Below are positions 1-11,585 of a stretch of 64,000 nucleotides of DNA, piece by piece. The position numbers and the translations under genes are program-made. Position 1 is the first letter of the stretch; every line of letters begins with the position of its first letter. Source of the stretch: Ophiosphaerella korrae (lineage: Eukaryota > Ascomycota > Dothideomycetes > Pleosporales > Phaeosphaeriaceae); contig JALNQF010000104.1 of assembly GCA_028456385.1 (NCBI GenBank), forward strand, positions 62,001-126,000, written 5' to 3'. Under the pieces are notes generated by a model that searched no databases, was not told the origin of the DNA, and worked only from the letters and a program-made list of their open reading frames with translations.

Positions 1-1290
1 CGGAATAACAGCCAATTCGGGCACCGCGGATATTGTCACGTTGCCAACAATCCTTTTTCGATAATAGTTCAACGACCTAACCCTAGCCGCGAATCCCCCA
101 CAACCCGAGTAGACTCGCATGACAGGGAGCCCAAGTGCCTGCGTAGGCATCCTGTCCTTCCCCGCAAAGCCGCCAATCGCAAAAAGGGGGGCTACCGTAC
201 AGTGGTCGACAGCTGGCAACTGCTTCCAAAGTTGTATGAGCATCACCTATCGCTACCGGTAATCTATGGCGACCTCCACCAGAGCCGCGAACATATACTA
301 TATAACAATCGGGCCGGTGCGCAATGCATCTCACGAGGGGACAAGTCGCGGTTGGCACCTTGGCACCGCTCTGTGGCTCTGTCAATCAATGTCTTTTTCG
401 GTATTGCACAGACAGATGCTGACACTAGCCCCTCGCTACCGCGGCGCAGCGCGTATCGCACGTGGTGGCGGTATTTCCTCCTCCCGTCTGCATTGCTTCC
501 AAGCTTGTCATAATTACCATCTCCGGGGACGCCTCCCCCATTTTCGTCTTACCAACATTGCCAGTGAGAGCATTGTGTGGAATGGCTATCATGTACTAGC
601 GAGTCCAATAGTGAGACCAACCAGTATGAGTCGTTCGCAAGTTGTGACCTCGACCCATCTTGGAACGTCCTGAGTCCTGACAGCCCGGGAAACGGGTGCT
701 AGAAGTAGTGGCCTAAAAGTCGTAAGGTATTCGCTATGCATGTACCTACGTCCCCTGCACGGGTAGCGCGCCCAGGCGAATCTAGCACGCCTAGCATCCA
801 TGCCGCGCCTCGTAGCCATGTGCTAATTATATCTGGTAAAGGAAACATTATGATGATCCCTCCTTTTCCAGCTCCACAGCCGACCCTAGACGCCTAGGCT
901 CCACTGTACTAACTTCCTGCAAACCTACCCTATCCTTCTACTATGTAACCCACGCCAGTGCCCGCAACATTCCTTCCCAAATCCCAGGATAAACCCTCGC
1001 GGAAAAAACGCCTGACCTTGGCCGCTCTTTGTACACACTCTCTAATTATTCCACAATACTACTACTTGGACAAAGAGCTTCTCACACTCCTTTACCAATC
1101 GAACCCTCGTCAAGCTACAGGACCAATTCCTCGGAATTTCCGGTCAGCGCCGATAAAGCTGACTCTTACACCAAACGAACCGATTGATTGCTCAATTTTT
1201 ATCACAATGATCTGAGGGAGTGATAGTTCGGCCCCCCAGCACTTTGACGCTTCAGTCAACAGTGCATCGCCCCTTGACCCTATCTCCAAT
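1..1290. other. Intergenic, no gene recognised
   Basis: Only short overlapping open frames (up to 135 codons) occur on both strands, and none has a recognisable motif or a convincing splice partner. The right end is presumably the promoter and 5' leader of the GPCR gene that follows. Confidence 0.5.
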
Positions 1291-2671
1291 ATGGCGCCGC
1301 ACGACATGGCCTTCGTTGAGGTCCGACAGGATCTCGATACACGATACTTCGCCTATCCAGATAGTATGTTTTCGCTAACACCGGTGTTTCGCGTCGGCCT
1401 CATCCCCATTGGTATATTTGCCATGATGAGTTTAATATCAGTCTCGGCATTGCTGGCATTCATCACTCATCGGCTGATTTCGTGGCGAAGTCACTACAGG
1501 GAATATGTGGGCTACAATCAATACGTTATCCTCATCTACAACCTGCTTATAGCCGATCTCCAACAATCGATTGCATTCTCGATATCTTTCCATTGGCTTC
1601 GACTTGGTAAGATCGTCGCGCCAACCACACCGTGTTTCATCCAAGCCTGGTTCCTAAATATTGGGGATGTTGCGAGCGGATTTTTTGTTCTCGCTATCGC
1701 AATCCACACATGGCTCGGCGTTATCAAGGGCTATAAGCTACCATATATCTGGTTCGTTGTGTCAATCTTGGCCATCTGGTTTGCGGCTCTCATCTTGACT
1801 GTACTTGGACCAGCCATGTACCAAGACCGTTTTTATACTAGAGCAGGTGGTTGGTGCTGGATATCAACCGACTTCCAGAAGGAACGTCTCTGGTTGCATT
1901 ACTTTTGGATCTTCGTTGTCGAGTTTGGCACCATCGGACTCTACGGCCATATGTTTTTCCACTTGCGTGGCCGCCTCCGAAGCATAATCAACAATGACAC
2001 TACTAAGCTGACCCGCGCGACCGTTAGTATTTGGTACAACTCGCATTCGACACATTTGCTGACACATCCAGAAATTCATGGTGATGTATCCACTAGTATA
2101 TGTTTTACTTACGTTGCCTATTGCAGTGGGCCGCATGGTCGCCATGACTGGTAAAGCTATGCCTGACGGATTCTTTGTTGTGGCTGGTGCGCTCCTCACT
2201 TCTTGTGGTTGGATTGACGCCCTTCTCTACACTCTGACGCGGCGAATTCTCGTCAATAATGATCTTAGTAATGGCCATTACAACCACACCGTAAACGCTA
2301 CACTTACAGATGCAGCACGCCCAGGCGATGCTCCGAACTATGGCCTCACATCAATGAATGGAAAAGAGACCAATGGGGCTAGTGCACGTACAGTGACCAT
2401 TGTTGGTGGTAGTAATAGGATGTCACGCATAGTGGATCACCGCCGCGGACGCAACGCATCTCGCTCCCAATACCACGATTCAATGGTGGAGCTGAGTCCA
2501 ACACGAACCGGGTCTCAAGACTCTATCATCAAGCCAATGGCTATAGATGGCATCAATATCATCACAGAAACAAATATTCAGGTCGAGTCGATGAACGAAG
2601 AGGATGATTTCGCCACAGTACCACGATCAAGACCCACAAGCGACGGGAAATATAATAAGCAGCCCTTATGA
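1291..2671 (+). CDS. Git3/cAMP-receptor-like seven-helix GPCR
   Basis: Two exons, 1291-2022 and 2072-2671, encode 443 residues. The 49-base intron starts GTTAGT, has a GCTGAC branch site and ends CCAG. Splicing joins two frames that otherwise look like separate genes and restores the TM6 segment ATKFMVMYPLVYVLLTLP. Seven hydrophobic segments are visible at roughly residues 30-57, 75-100, 115-142, 152-175, 200-225, 246-270 and 275-300. Motifs typical of fungal cAMP-receptor/Git3-like GPCRs are present: HRLISWRSHYREYVGYNQY after TM1, WLNxGD-like FLNIGDVASGFF in TM3, and CGWIDALLYTLTRR in TM7. The tail of about 140 residues is polar and Ser/Thr/Asn-rich, as in a cytoplasmic regulatory tail. Such receptors are thought to signal nutrient or stress cues at the plasma membrane through G-alpha and cAMP. 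The ligand cannot be inferred. The start is the first ATG before TM1, with no better one upstream. Confidence 0.85.
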
Positions 2672-5442
2672 CACGTGCCGTAAGACGGGGCAAAAACGTT
2701 TGGAGCAGCTGCACTCCGTCAAAAGAACAAATCTTACCATTTACTACTTTCAGCCAAAACTTTACCAGCGACATAATAGCCCTTACGCATCTGGTTGGCT
2801 AACACGACTTATCACTTCCAATTCAATAATGGCTTGAGAGTCATGGACACTGCGATGCGTTGCATCCGTATTTATCGAATTGTATAACAGAGACTAGGGT
2901 GGCGCACGGCTCAAAAGCGCAATCGCACAGCTCCATTTGAGAGCATTCTTTATTATTAACGTTGCACACGGCCACATCACGCACAACTGGGCAGGTGGAG
3001 AGACCGGATATACCCAGTTTAGTAGTATTATTACAAAGAAATTATCAATAAGTTTAATTCTTAGTACATGAATTATGTTTGACCAGTACGTTTTGGCTGG
3101 CAGCAAAAGCAAACTTGTAATGTACCTTCTTCCGTATTCTATCCTCTTGGTTAGTTACCTAGGTACTTGGTATTGGAATCCAGACTGAATGATCGACGTG
3201 GCGGTAAGTAGGCTGCAGGCATACTGCAGTAAAAGAGTAACAATAGTGAAAAACGAGTAATGGTCTCCTGTAAATGTAAAAAGTATAATCCAAGATTTCA
3301 CTACGGAACAACCTGTCGTCATATTGCTGGGATACCTAGCCCTACGTGCCCGCCCTTATGGATAAGCCATCACGGCTATGCCGTAGCGTCGGTGCGCCGA
3401 TCGTGAGCTTTGGAAATGCCAGCTCTTGGGGACGATAGATGCCAGCAGTGCGGTTGTGGCGGTCGCGCACAACGTTAATTACTCTCAGGTGCATTTCATC
3501 GCAGATCCTTCCCAATTAGGACTTGAGCAACTGGATACCTATCGTCTAGCAAGCGATAAGTAAATCTGGGTATAAACTTTCGCTAAACTGGAACCCTACG
3601 CATTGGATGTGAGCCTGAGGTACCGCTAGGCAGTGCAAAGCATGCAGGCGGTTAGCTAGATGCAGTTGACCTCTGTGCCAGCTGCAGCCTACCTAGGAGT
3701 CAGGCTGAAGCTATTGATCGAAAGGCCAGATGGAACTGATCCGCGATTTTGCTTTTTGATTGCTATCAGCTATTTTCTACCAAGTTCATGCAATGGCTTT
3801 TCGCTCGTTTATACCTTGGTCGGATTTCGGCTCCCTCGTCGCTCTACTCTTCCAGTAACGGTTCTCGTTAATTCAGACCAATTCAAATTCCGTGCACTAG
3901 TGACGGGGAACGGTACTAAGCACGAATTTGTAGGCTAACTTCGAACCACCGTTCGTGGAAATGAACCAATGTTACTTCCGAAATGAACTAACACCACCTT
4001 TTCCAGAATTTCACCACACATATAGTCCCAGATTGTCCGAGGAAACTTTATTTTTATAAGTGGTGGCTTTTGTGGCGAACATCGTAAGATTTTTGAGATC
4101 TTTTTGATGACGAGAAATAACCTCTTTAGTGGCGTTCAAGCGCTGAGTTTAAATTTGATTCTGCTCCAGAGCTCCCACAAAGAACATAGTTGCATATGCA
4201 AAACGCCCATAAGATACTGTGCGTCACTAAAGCGTGCATTTGGCTGCAAAGCACCATGTAATAATGTCCAGGTGTTCTTCGGCGGGTACGCGCGAAGCCC
4301 TTGAGCATGAAATGGTAGATACAAGGGTTAGCTAGTATTATGAGGCACGCACAGTTCGTCACCAGATGGCCATCATCATAAGCCTGCAAAGTCCATAAGC
4401 ACCAATAATGTGTCCCGCTTGAGCTTGGGGCCTAGCCGATCCCGAGTCTGCGGCCAAGACAGCGGGCAAGCGCTTGCTGGCGCCCCAAGACTCTTCAGGC
4501 GCCGGCACCGAAGATCAAGGACCTCAGGTAGCTAGACATCAGCCGCACTGTGAAAAGTGCAGAAGCAGCAGACGTTCTGGAGAGGCAGTGGCAAACGAAT
4601 ACTAAAAACTGTGTCAAACATAGAAGCAGTATCAACAGGGGGTATCTTAGTGCGAATATAATATGTGAGGCTTGCCGCGAGGTGTGGCCTCGAAGGATTC
4701 GTGATGCAGCCAGCAAAACGGAATCATCTGGTTTGGGCGCTCGGGGCATTCTGCCATGTCCGATCCCGGATCTGCAATTGTCTTAATTTCACTTCACACC
4801 TCTTCACGCCTGATCAAAACATTGCAAAAAAACCCCATGCACAGTTCGCCGTTGGGCTATGCTCCATCTGAGCAGTTTTTGAGCAGTTTTCCAATGTCCA
4901 TGTGAGATTTTGGAATGTAATCCGGCACCCTCACGAACCGAAACCATCACTGACCCTTTCTGGACGAACAATGCGAGCGCACGACTCATCATGGGAAGAG
5001 CAAGGAGGCTGTGGAGCAATACTGTGCGCTGCCAAAAAAGTGGCATCTTGGGTTCAATAAATCTTCCTATTTACTATCTGCCGCGTCACCGGTGAAAGCT
5101 TGTATTCCTACATTCCTCCTGGCCGTTTTTTTTAGGCCCCCACAACAACGCCGTACACCTTGACACTTTTAGAAAGGAGTGACCCGGACCCTACTCAACT
5201 TCATTCCAGCTGCACAACACGAGGGATGCCTGTCAATGCCTGTTTTCAGGCTTTTGTCCCTGTCCCCTCATTCGTGAGCGACCGACGGTCGGGTGTTGGA
5301 GAGGAGTTGAGCCAAGACGGCACGCCTGCAACGAATGTAATCGGTAAGCTTACTGCTTATAAGCCTAGGTACACCGACATCACAGCTCTAGGCTGGTACA
5401 TGACTGGATGCAGATGTGTGCCACCCAGCGCAGGCCTTGGGC
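2672..5442. other. Long intergenic region, no gene recognised
   Basis: About 2.8 kb between the GPCR and the zinc-finger gene. Open frames are all under about 110 codons and overlap on both strands. None has family motifs, and I found no chain of splice sites joining them. GC-richer patches near 3330-3480 and 4430-4760 could be decayed coding sequence, but nothing identifiable remains. The right end is the 3' UTR of the minus-strand gene that follows. Confidence 0.45.
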
Positions 5443-6174
5443 TCAAGAGGGTTCCATTTTGTCCACGATGCTTTCAATGGCCATAGAGCGCGTAGAGGGT
5501 GTTGTTGGTGTGGGTGGTGCCTTTGCTTCGATCTTGAGTGGCGGGGCCGGCTGTGGGGGCTGAAGCCGCGCTGGTGGTAAGGACACGCTGCTCACATCGT
5601 CTGAAAGTAGCTCATTGTCGTCTCCGATGATCTCGTCTACCTCGCGTAACCAGTTCGTCTTCAACACCTCCATGGGAGGATCCAAGTCGCCAGGCTTCCC
5701 ACCACGTCGAGCCTCTGCCGCCGTCATCTTGCGCTCACCACGCTTGTGCGGATGGAAATGCATGCGGCGAAGATGGCTCGCTGCGTTGTAGCATTCGTTG
5801 TACCTCTTGCCTGTCTGGCAGGCTTTGCAGCCTGCGAGGAAGGTCTTGTCGGGTGAAGTGTCAATAGTTACCCAAACCTTTCGCGTTTTTCTGTGAACAC
5901 GATTGGTATGACGGCGCAGTTCATGTTCACTACGGAAGCCGTCGGGATAGTCGGTACACACCGGGCATTTGAGCCGAAGTATCCTGCGAGAGGCAGTCTT
6001 GGAGGCAGTTTGAAACGTTGGAGACGTCTTTGGGGTGTCGTTGATAGGAGGAGCTGCAACCACAGTTTCTCTTGGAGCAGACGCAGGCCTGGCCGGTTCA
6101 CTGATTGGGGTAATGACAGAGGCAACGGGAGGTGCTTGGTTCTTCATTTTGGCTCTTGATCTTGTTGGAGGCAT
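5443..6174 (-). CDS. C2H2-like zinc-finger protein (DUF7896-like)
   Basis: Uninterrupted 243-codon frame. After a Pro/Ala/Thr-rich N-terminus of about 65 residues comes a C2H2-type finger (CPVC...ELRRHTNRVH, about residues 73-97). A second divergent zinc-binding block follows (CKACQTGK...ASHLRRMHFHPHKRG, about 115-145). This pairing of a classic finger with a C-x2-C...H-x-H block resembles the fungal DUF7896 family of putative nuclear proteins. The C-terminal third is acidic (EIIGDDNELLSDD) and then Pro-rich, which would fit a transcriptional regulator, but DNA binding is inferred only. The start is the first ATG of the frame, preceded on the minus strand by GC-rich leader sequence. No introns are needed. 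Confidence 0.7.
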   Translation of the reverse strand: MPPTRSRAKMKNQAPPVASVITPISEPARPASAPRETVVAAPPINDTPKTSPTFQTASKTASRRILRLKCPVCTDYPDGFRSEHELRRHTNRVHRKTRKVWVTIDTSPDKTFLAGCKACQTGKRYNECYNAASHLRRMHFHPHKRGERKMTAAEARRGGKPGDLDPPMEVLKTNWLREVDEIIGDDNELLSDDVSSVSLPPARLQPPQPAPPLKIEAKAPPTPTTPSTRSMAIESIVDKMEPS

Positions 6175-9100
6175 GTATATAGTAGGATTTCTTCCAAGGC
6201 TCCTGGAATGCGAGGACTAAGTCTAGTCTGGGTTGCTGTGGACGAGCTGAGCTTGGTTTTCCCCTTGGGAATGGTGGGGCGTCAGCGGTAGCTCTAACGG
6301 CGACTATTGCTCTTCGGCTTTAGCAGCAATTGAGAAGACCGGCAGGGAGTTAGGGATGCGTGATGCGGCTGTAGGTCGATCTGAGGAAGGCGGGGCCTAG
6401 GCAGAGGAAATACCTTCTGCCTGATATCCCGATTTCGCAAGGCGGACGAGGCTGAGTTCAGCAGCCTTGTTTCTGCCATCTGAGTGGGCGACTCGAGCTG
6501 CAGCCACCGCCTGAAGCGGCGAGCTGATAGCTTATTGGTCTTCGGGGCGAATCAGGCAGTGAGACGCGCAAAACTGGCGAGGGTTCTTTGCCGGTTTGGC
6601 CAAATAATAAAAAAGCACCAGAGGATCCCGCAGAACCCTGCTTCGGATCATTCCGCCACAGCGTGAAAAGCTGTAAGTTCAGGAGAACGAGGCCTACGGC
6701 TTGCGGCTTGCTGGGGAGAGCAAGCAGTGGTTTGTGGGCATGGTCGTCATGGTCGTCATGCTTTTCCCCTTTGAGCTTTCGCGTGCCTCTACTGTAGCTA
6801 TCTTTCTGCTGCGCAGGACTATGTGTATAGCAAATCTCGCATCCCAGGCTTGCATCATCACCTCCCCAGCTCATGCGCCCCGTCACCTCCCGTGCGCGTG
6901 GCCTGCATCAGCACGAGCAGCCTCTCTCCTGGTTGCTGCCCTCTTGAGTCTCCAGCCTCGCGGCCAAGTACCGGACCCAGCCGCCTTTGTGCGTCCAAGC
7001 GGAGCCGAGTCCACTCACAAGCCAGTACTCGGAGGGACGTGTTTACTTTACGAACAGTCGCCGATTACGAGCCACTGGATGCGTTCCGAAACCGTCAGCC
7101 TCAGCTGGCACTTCCATCCATTGCGCCGTCATCACCCAGCGTCGACGTCTCCAGTCACCGCCAGCCCGTCTGACTGGTGCGATCACAGCCAGCTTGTCTC
7201 AAGCTCAAACATGGTCAGTAGATACGGGGTGCAATGCGACCACACGAAGAAAATGTTGGGATGCTAGTTCCTAGATCCCCGCATCTTCAGCATCAAGGCT
7301 TGGCGCTCTCTGTTGATACGTGTGTGGACAATGGGCGTCAGACCGGTCCCTGAGAATCTGAGGCTGACAAGCATATGCTCCAATTGATCCCATTGCTCCC
7401 AAACCTTGTTGAGCCCGCCCTTCATCACCAAACAAGTCTGGCCGTTTGCTAAACTTCAGTACCTACTACCTGGTGTTTGACTTGTGGTTGCATTGCGTGT
7501 CCATCGGCTGTTCGGCTCTGCAGCCTGTCTTTATGCTGCTCTGGCACCTTCAACGCGCGACATGTCAGCCTTCTCTTCCCTAGGCGCTCCACTTTCTCTG
7601 TCCAAAGAAACAAGGTGCAAAACGACGCTTATTGATTCGTAAGCCTTTCGCCTACCAAGGTAAAGACTCGGCGTTTTATCTTCTCTTACGTACCCTTCCC
7701 TACAATTGCCTAGCCTGCTCGCTACTTGTAACCTGCTTCGGTTGGCTTGCTTTTGTTGAAGCATGATACATACACACATGGAGGCCGCTCGGATTTGTTG
7801 TTTTGAGTTTTCATCATCTCACTTGCGGCATACATATGTAGTGGACCCTTCCTGCGGATCTGCTATTTCCACTGCAAGAGAATGGAATGGCTGGGATCCT
7901 AGTTCCACTGGATATAGGCGTATACGGTGCCTTCGAAGTTGCAACGCACGATGCCACGACCAGCCCCTGGGGTGAGGAAGACTATCTCTCAATTCGCTAC
8001 GCTTTCATTCTTCAATTGTGATACCGACAAGACGTCAGTTCCCGGGTACTACAACCGGCTCTCCAATCTTCCTGATAAGTAGTAGCTTTGTTAGTAGCCT
8101 TGTCATCAGTAATAAGCTCCCGAGTCAATGTATCAGGTCGCAAAACAGTTTTCGTATCTTAATATAGTAGCTAAGATTGTGAATGTAGATAAGACCGACA
8201 GAAAATGATGTTCCTAGTATACGCTCTATCGAATCCCTCCCTTTGTTTCTTTGGGGCTCAGCTGCCGTGCTTGCATCAGGCTTGCATCAAGCTTACATGC
8301 CTTGGAGCGCCACAAAGACGCTCTCATGTCCACCGAAAGAAAATTAAACTGTGCTACTAATGGGAATATCAAGCTGAGGTTACCGAACTTTTGGTTTGCT
8401 TTACAGCAGTTATTAGCGACAAACATGTTCCATAGTGTACATAAGTAGGACAACGACTTGGTCCTATCGGTTATCTCCCGCTTCATGTCTCTGTCGCTTG
8501 GCCTCAACTACCTAGGTAGGCTCAGCTGATGTCCTGTCGATTCATCGGTCTTGTCCCAATGATATATGCATACGGCGGCTCTCACGAATGCATCGTTATC
8601 CCGTTGCTAAGATGCCAGGCAGCTTTGCTAAGAACTAGCCCCGTCCAACAATCGGAAGATCTCGTTCCCTTGGACGCCTACGTTGGCAGTGCCTATATAC
8701 GGTCACGATGACACCAATAACCGCGTCTTGCCTCTTTTGAGCCGGAAAGCTACTGCTCTGGCATGCAACTTCCACTCATGCAAGGTGCCGGCCTAGCCCA
8801 ACAAGGCAGTATTGAGGCAACCGTAAACACTGTTACTCTGTCAACCGTACACTCATCTCTTTTCCCTCCAGCGCACACATCTCAACCTTGCCGGTGGCCA
8901 TAATCCGCGGGCATTGATTCGTGGAGAACGCCGCTTGGGCAGCTTCAGAGGGAAGCAAACACATCGCACCTTCTATTGGCATCTGGTCACCGTCCCAAAG
9001 ATTTCGTGACATGTTCCACAAGCTCGTTGCACAGTCAGCTGTTTTCTTCACACGTGGAGCTTTGAGTCGATCCTCTCAGTTACGAAGGCTTTGACGCCAG

Positions 9101-9763
9101 TATGCGCATTCCACGATCGAGGCAGCAAGATGTGCTGTCCATTTGCTCAATCATGTGAGTTCTCACTACGCTCAACGAGCGTGTGCCCTCAAAATGGTGT
9201 GGGCGACTACACGGGTTGAATACAAGCGCACAAAAGGGTCCTCTGTGGCTCACAGACCCGTGCATTTTCACTACTAACTTCATTCCCATATAAACCCTCA
9301 CTTTACAAGTGGACCAATATCTCCTCTATATTCACCTTTCTACTTATGGCAGTCGTCTATCGCAGGCCATCGTTTTGAGCGGAAAGCCACTACTCCAGCA
9401 TTGCGATCGACACTGATCTGCAAGTTACCAAGGCCCTGGGAATCTCCGCTACAGTGTATATGGCTTTGTGTCTACGACCGATTCATCGCAAAACGAGGCT
9501 GATACTTCACTGAGAATAGCATTGGGTTCTGAGCCTGGCGTTTGACGTGTTGGACTTTCACTTGCCCGAACTCTCACTTTCATTACCGCGCGATTCACCT
9601 CTCTGTCCCACTATCACGCAAAAGGCCCATTAAAAGGCATTGCCTCGATCTTACCTTGCTTCAACATCACCAACCTCAAGCCTATTCGAGCATATACCTT
9701 AAACTCTCTCCGATTCCAAGGTCACCGTTTCCCCACGCATGACAAAACCTTCAATCATATACG
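6175..9763. other. 3.6-kb intergenic region, no gene recognised
   Basis: Between the zinc-finger gene (leftward) and the peroxygenase gene (rightward). The longest frames (6701-7267 plus, 188 codons; 6458-6886 minus, 142 codons) overlap each other and show no domain, hydrophobic pattern or splice logic. The GC-rich part at 6300-7200 is probably leader and promoter sequence of the zinc-finger gene. A short imperfect direct repeat is visible at 8735-8765 and 9372-9402. The last 300 bases are the likely promoter of the peroxygenase gene. Confidence 0.45.
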
Positions 9764-10549
9764 ATGAAGCGTTTAATGCTGCTTCTCCTAGTCGCCTTCG
9801 TGTGCGCCAACGTCGACTTTTCGGACTGGCACCCGCCACATGAGGGCGATGCTCGATCTCCCTGCCCCGTGTTGAACTCGTTAGCGAACCACGATATCCT
9901 TCCTCGCAACGGGCGCAATTACACTGTTCCAGGTGTGGTCAAGGCCCTTGGTGAAGCGCTGAACATCTCTACCGAAATCGCGACATCTCTAGCCAGCATC
10001 GCAGTCTCTCTCTCATCGGATCCCAGAAAGGGTGTGTTTGATCTCGACAACCTCAACAAACACAATGCGGTTGAACACGACGGTAGTCTTAGCAGGCTGG
10101 ATCATGCCCTTTCCGGAGGCTCGCAAGCCTTCGATGCTACTGTGTTTGAGGAGACACTGAGTTACTTTGGTGGCGCCTCTGAGATAGATATCCCTGAAGT
10201 AGCAGCTGCGCGTTGGGGTCGTTTGAAGAGCTCAAAGATCATGAATTCCGAATTTTTGTATGGAGCTGGACAGCGCTTCGGTTCTTACTTCGAGTCTGGA
10301 GGATATTACCAACTGTTCAAGAACCCTGCGACAAACAAAGCCCGTGTCGACTGGATTAAGATTCTGTTCAGTAAGTTTTCAAGTTATTCAGTCGTTCATG
10401 AAGTTAATTTTGTGTTAGGTGAGGAGCGCTGGCCATGTGATGAGGGCTGGAGGCCTGTCAATCGTATCGATGGACTCTCAATCGCCGATACCACTATGCA
10501 GCTTGTGTTACACACTCCAGAGAAGCTACCTGGCCTGGGGGGGTCGTGA
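9764..10549 (+). CDS. Secreted heme-thiolate peroxidase (chloroperoxidase / unspecific peroxygenase family)
   Basis: Two exons, 9764-10370 and 10419-10549, give 245 residues. It begins with a signal peptide (MKRLMLLLLVAFVCA) and so is probably secreted. The family signature is present: PCP near residue 34, whose Cys is the proximal heme ligand in Peroxidase_2 proteins; NHDILPRNGRNYT; and EHDGSLSRLD near residue 105, whose EHD-S residues bind the heme propionate and Mg2+. The short length matches the short peroxygenase class. These enzymes use H2O2 to halogenate, epoxidise or hydroxylate organic substrates. The 48-base intron (GTAAGT...TTAG) is a multiple of three and has no in-frame stop, so the unspliced frame also reads through. 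Splicing is preferred because it gives ILFSEERWPCDEGW, matching the family pattern F-x-E-x-R-x-P-x-x-x-GW. Confidence 0.85.
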   Translation: MKRLMLLLLVAFVCANVDFSDWHPPHEGDARSPCPVLNSLANHDILPRNGRNYTVPGVVKALGEALNISTEIATSLASIAVSLSSDPRKGVFDLDNLNKHNAVEHDGSLSRLDHALSGGSQAFDATVFEETLSYFGGASEIDIPEVAAARWGRLKSSKIMNSEFLYGAGQRFGSYFESGGYYQLFKNPATNKARVDWIKILFSKFSSYSVVHEVNFVLGEERWPCDEGWRPVNRIDGLSIADTTMQLVLHTPEKLPGLGGS

Positions 10550-11585
10550 CTAGTTGGTGGGTTCCACCAAACTTCTCTCTAAACCGGGAGGAATGGGAAG
10601 ATAACGTGGCCTGATATGGTATTCTCTGTAAACGGTTGCAATGTCCAGAATTTTGCATACCTCGCCTTGGATTCTTGAATAATATTTTCTAAAATTTAAT
10701 GTAGCTCGTGTAGAAGTGAAAAGGTTAGATAATCTAGCAATGCTCTATAGTATCCTACCACAAAACCTTTCACTGTGTCTATGATTATGTCTATGTCATG
10801 CTTCGTGCTCTCCAGAATAAAACCTGTATGATTGTTTGAATTGCTCTGCACATCTTCACTGGGACGAATCAAGGCAAAACTCTATTAGATGATGAGTTCG
10901 TCGGTAGAACCCATCCGTCTAGGGTGTATATGCTAAGCTTGATGAATAGGCTGGGGGCAAAGCTCAAACTGGGAGATCAACAGACGATCGCAAGTAATAC
11001 AGGTGCCAAGCATTTTAGACACGATTTCCCATTTCGGATATACGCATGCCGTGATATTGAGACTGCTGCTGCCGAGGAAGAGATCCAGACACTCGAAGGG
11101 CTCTAAATAGTGGAGCCAGCTTTCATACTTCTGGCGGTGCGAATTGCGAAGCTACAGTCGTTTATGCACGCACAGTGAGGATTTTATAATGCGTGACGGC
11201 GGATGCAGCACAAGTACGTGACCAACGTCCATTGGCTGATACCAGAAAATGAGAAAAAAGAGCAGTCATCGAATTACTTACTTTGGTCACAAGGCTGGGG
11301 AGGTGTGGGATGTTCACACGGCGCATGGGCCTGCATTGACGTGTGCACAACGGATAACCCTAGTAATTAACTAATTAGTGGTAGTCTGTGGTCCAAATCT
11401 AAACGCGCTTCCGTCACAACCACCCTGCAGTTAGTACCTGGTTGGATATCTATTCCCTCAATACTATCAACACACATAACCCACAGACACAGAGCTGGTA
11501 TACTGCGCTTATTATTCGCGCAGCCGCCGTATTCGCCATGCGACTCCCTCGACGATCGAGGTAGGAGAGCCGCAACCCCATAGCA
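10550..11585. other. Intergenic, no gene recognised
   Basis: 3' flank of the peroxygenase gene (AT-rich, with AATAATATTTT near 10676) and the leader of the next gene. Only 60-75-codon frames occur and none is recognisable. Confidence 0.5.

Noticed and set aside
1291..2671. Two overlapping plus-strand frames that could be separate genes
   Set aside because: A 49-base GT-AG intron joins them into one continuous seven-helix receptor; the tail of the first frame and the head of the second are intron readthrough.
6458..7267. Opposed frames of 142 and 188 codons
   Set aside because: They overlap antisense to each other, with biased composition and no motif, splice logic or conserved-looking segments.
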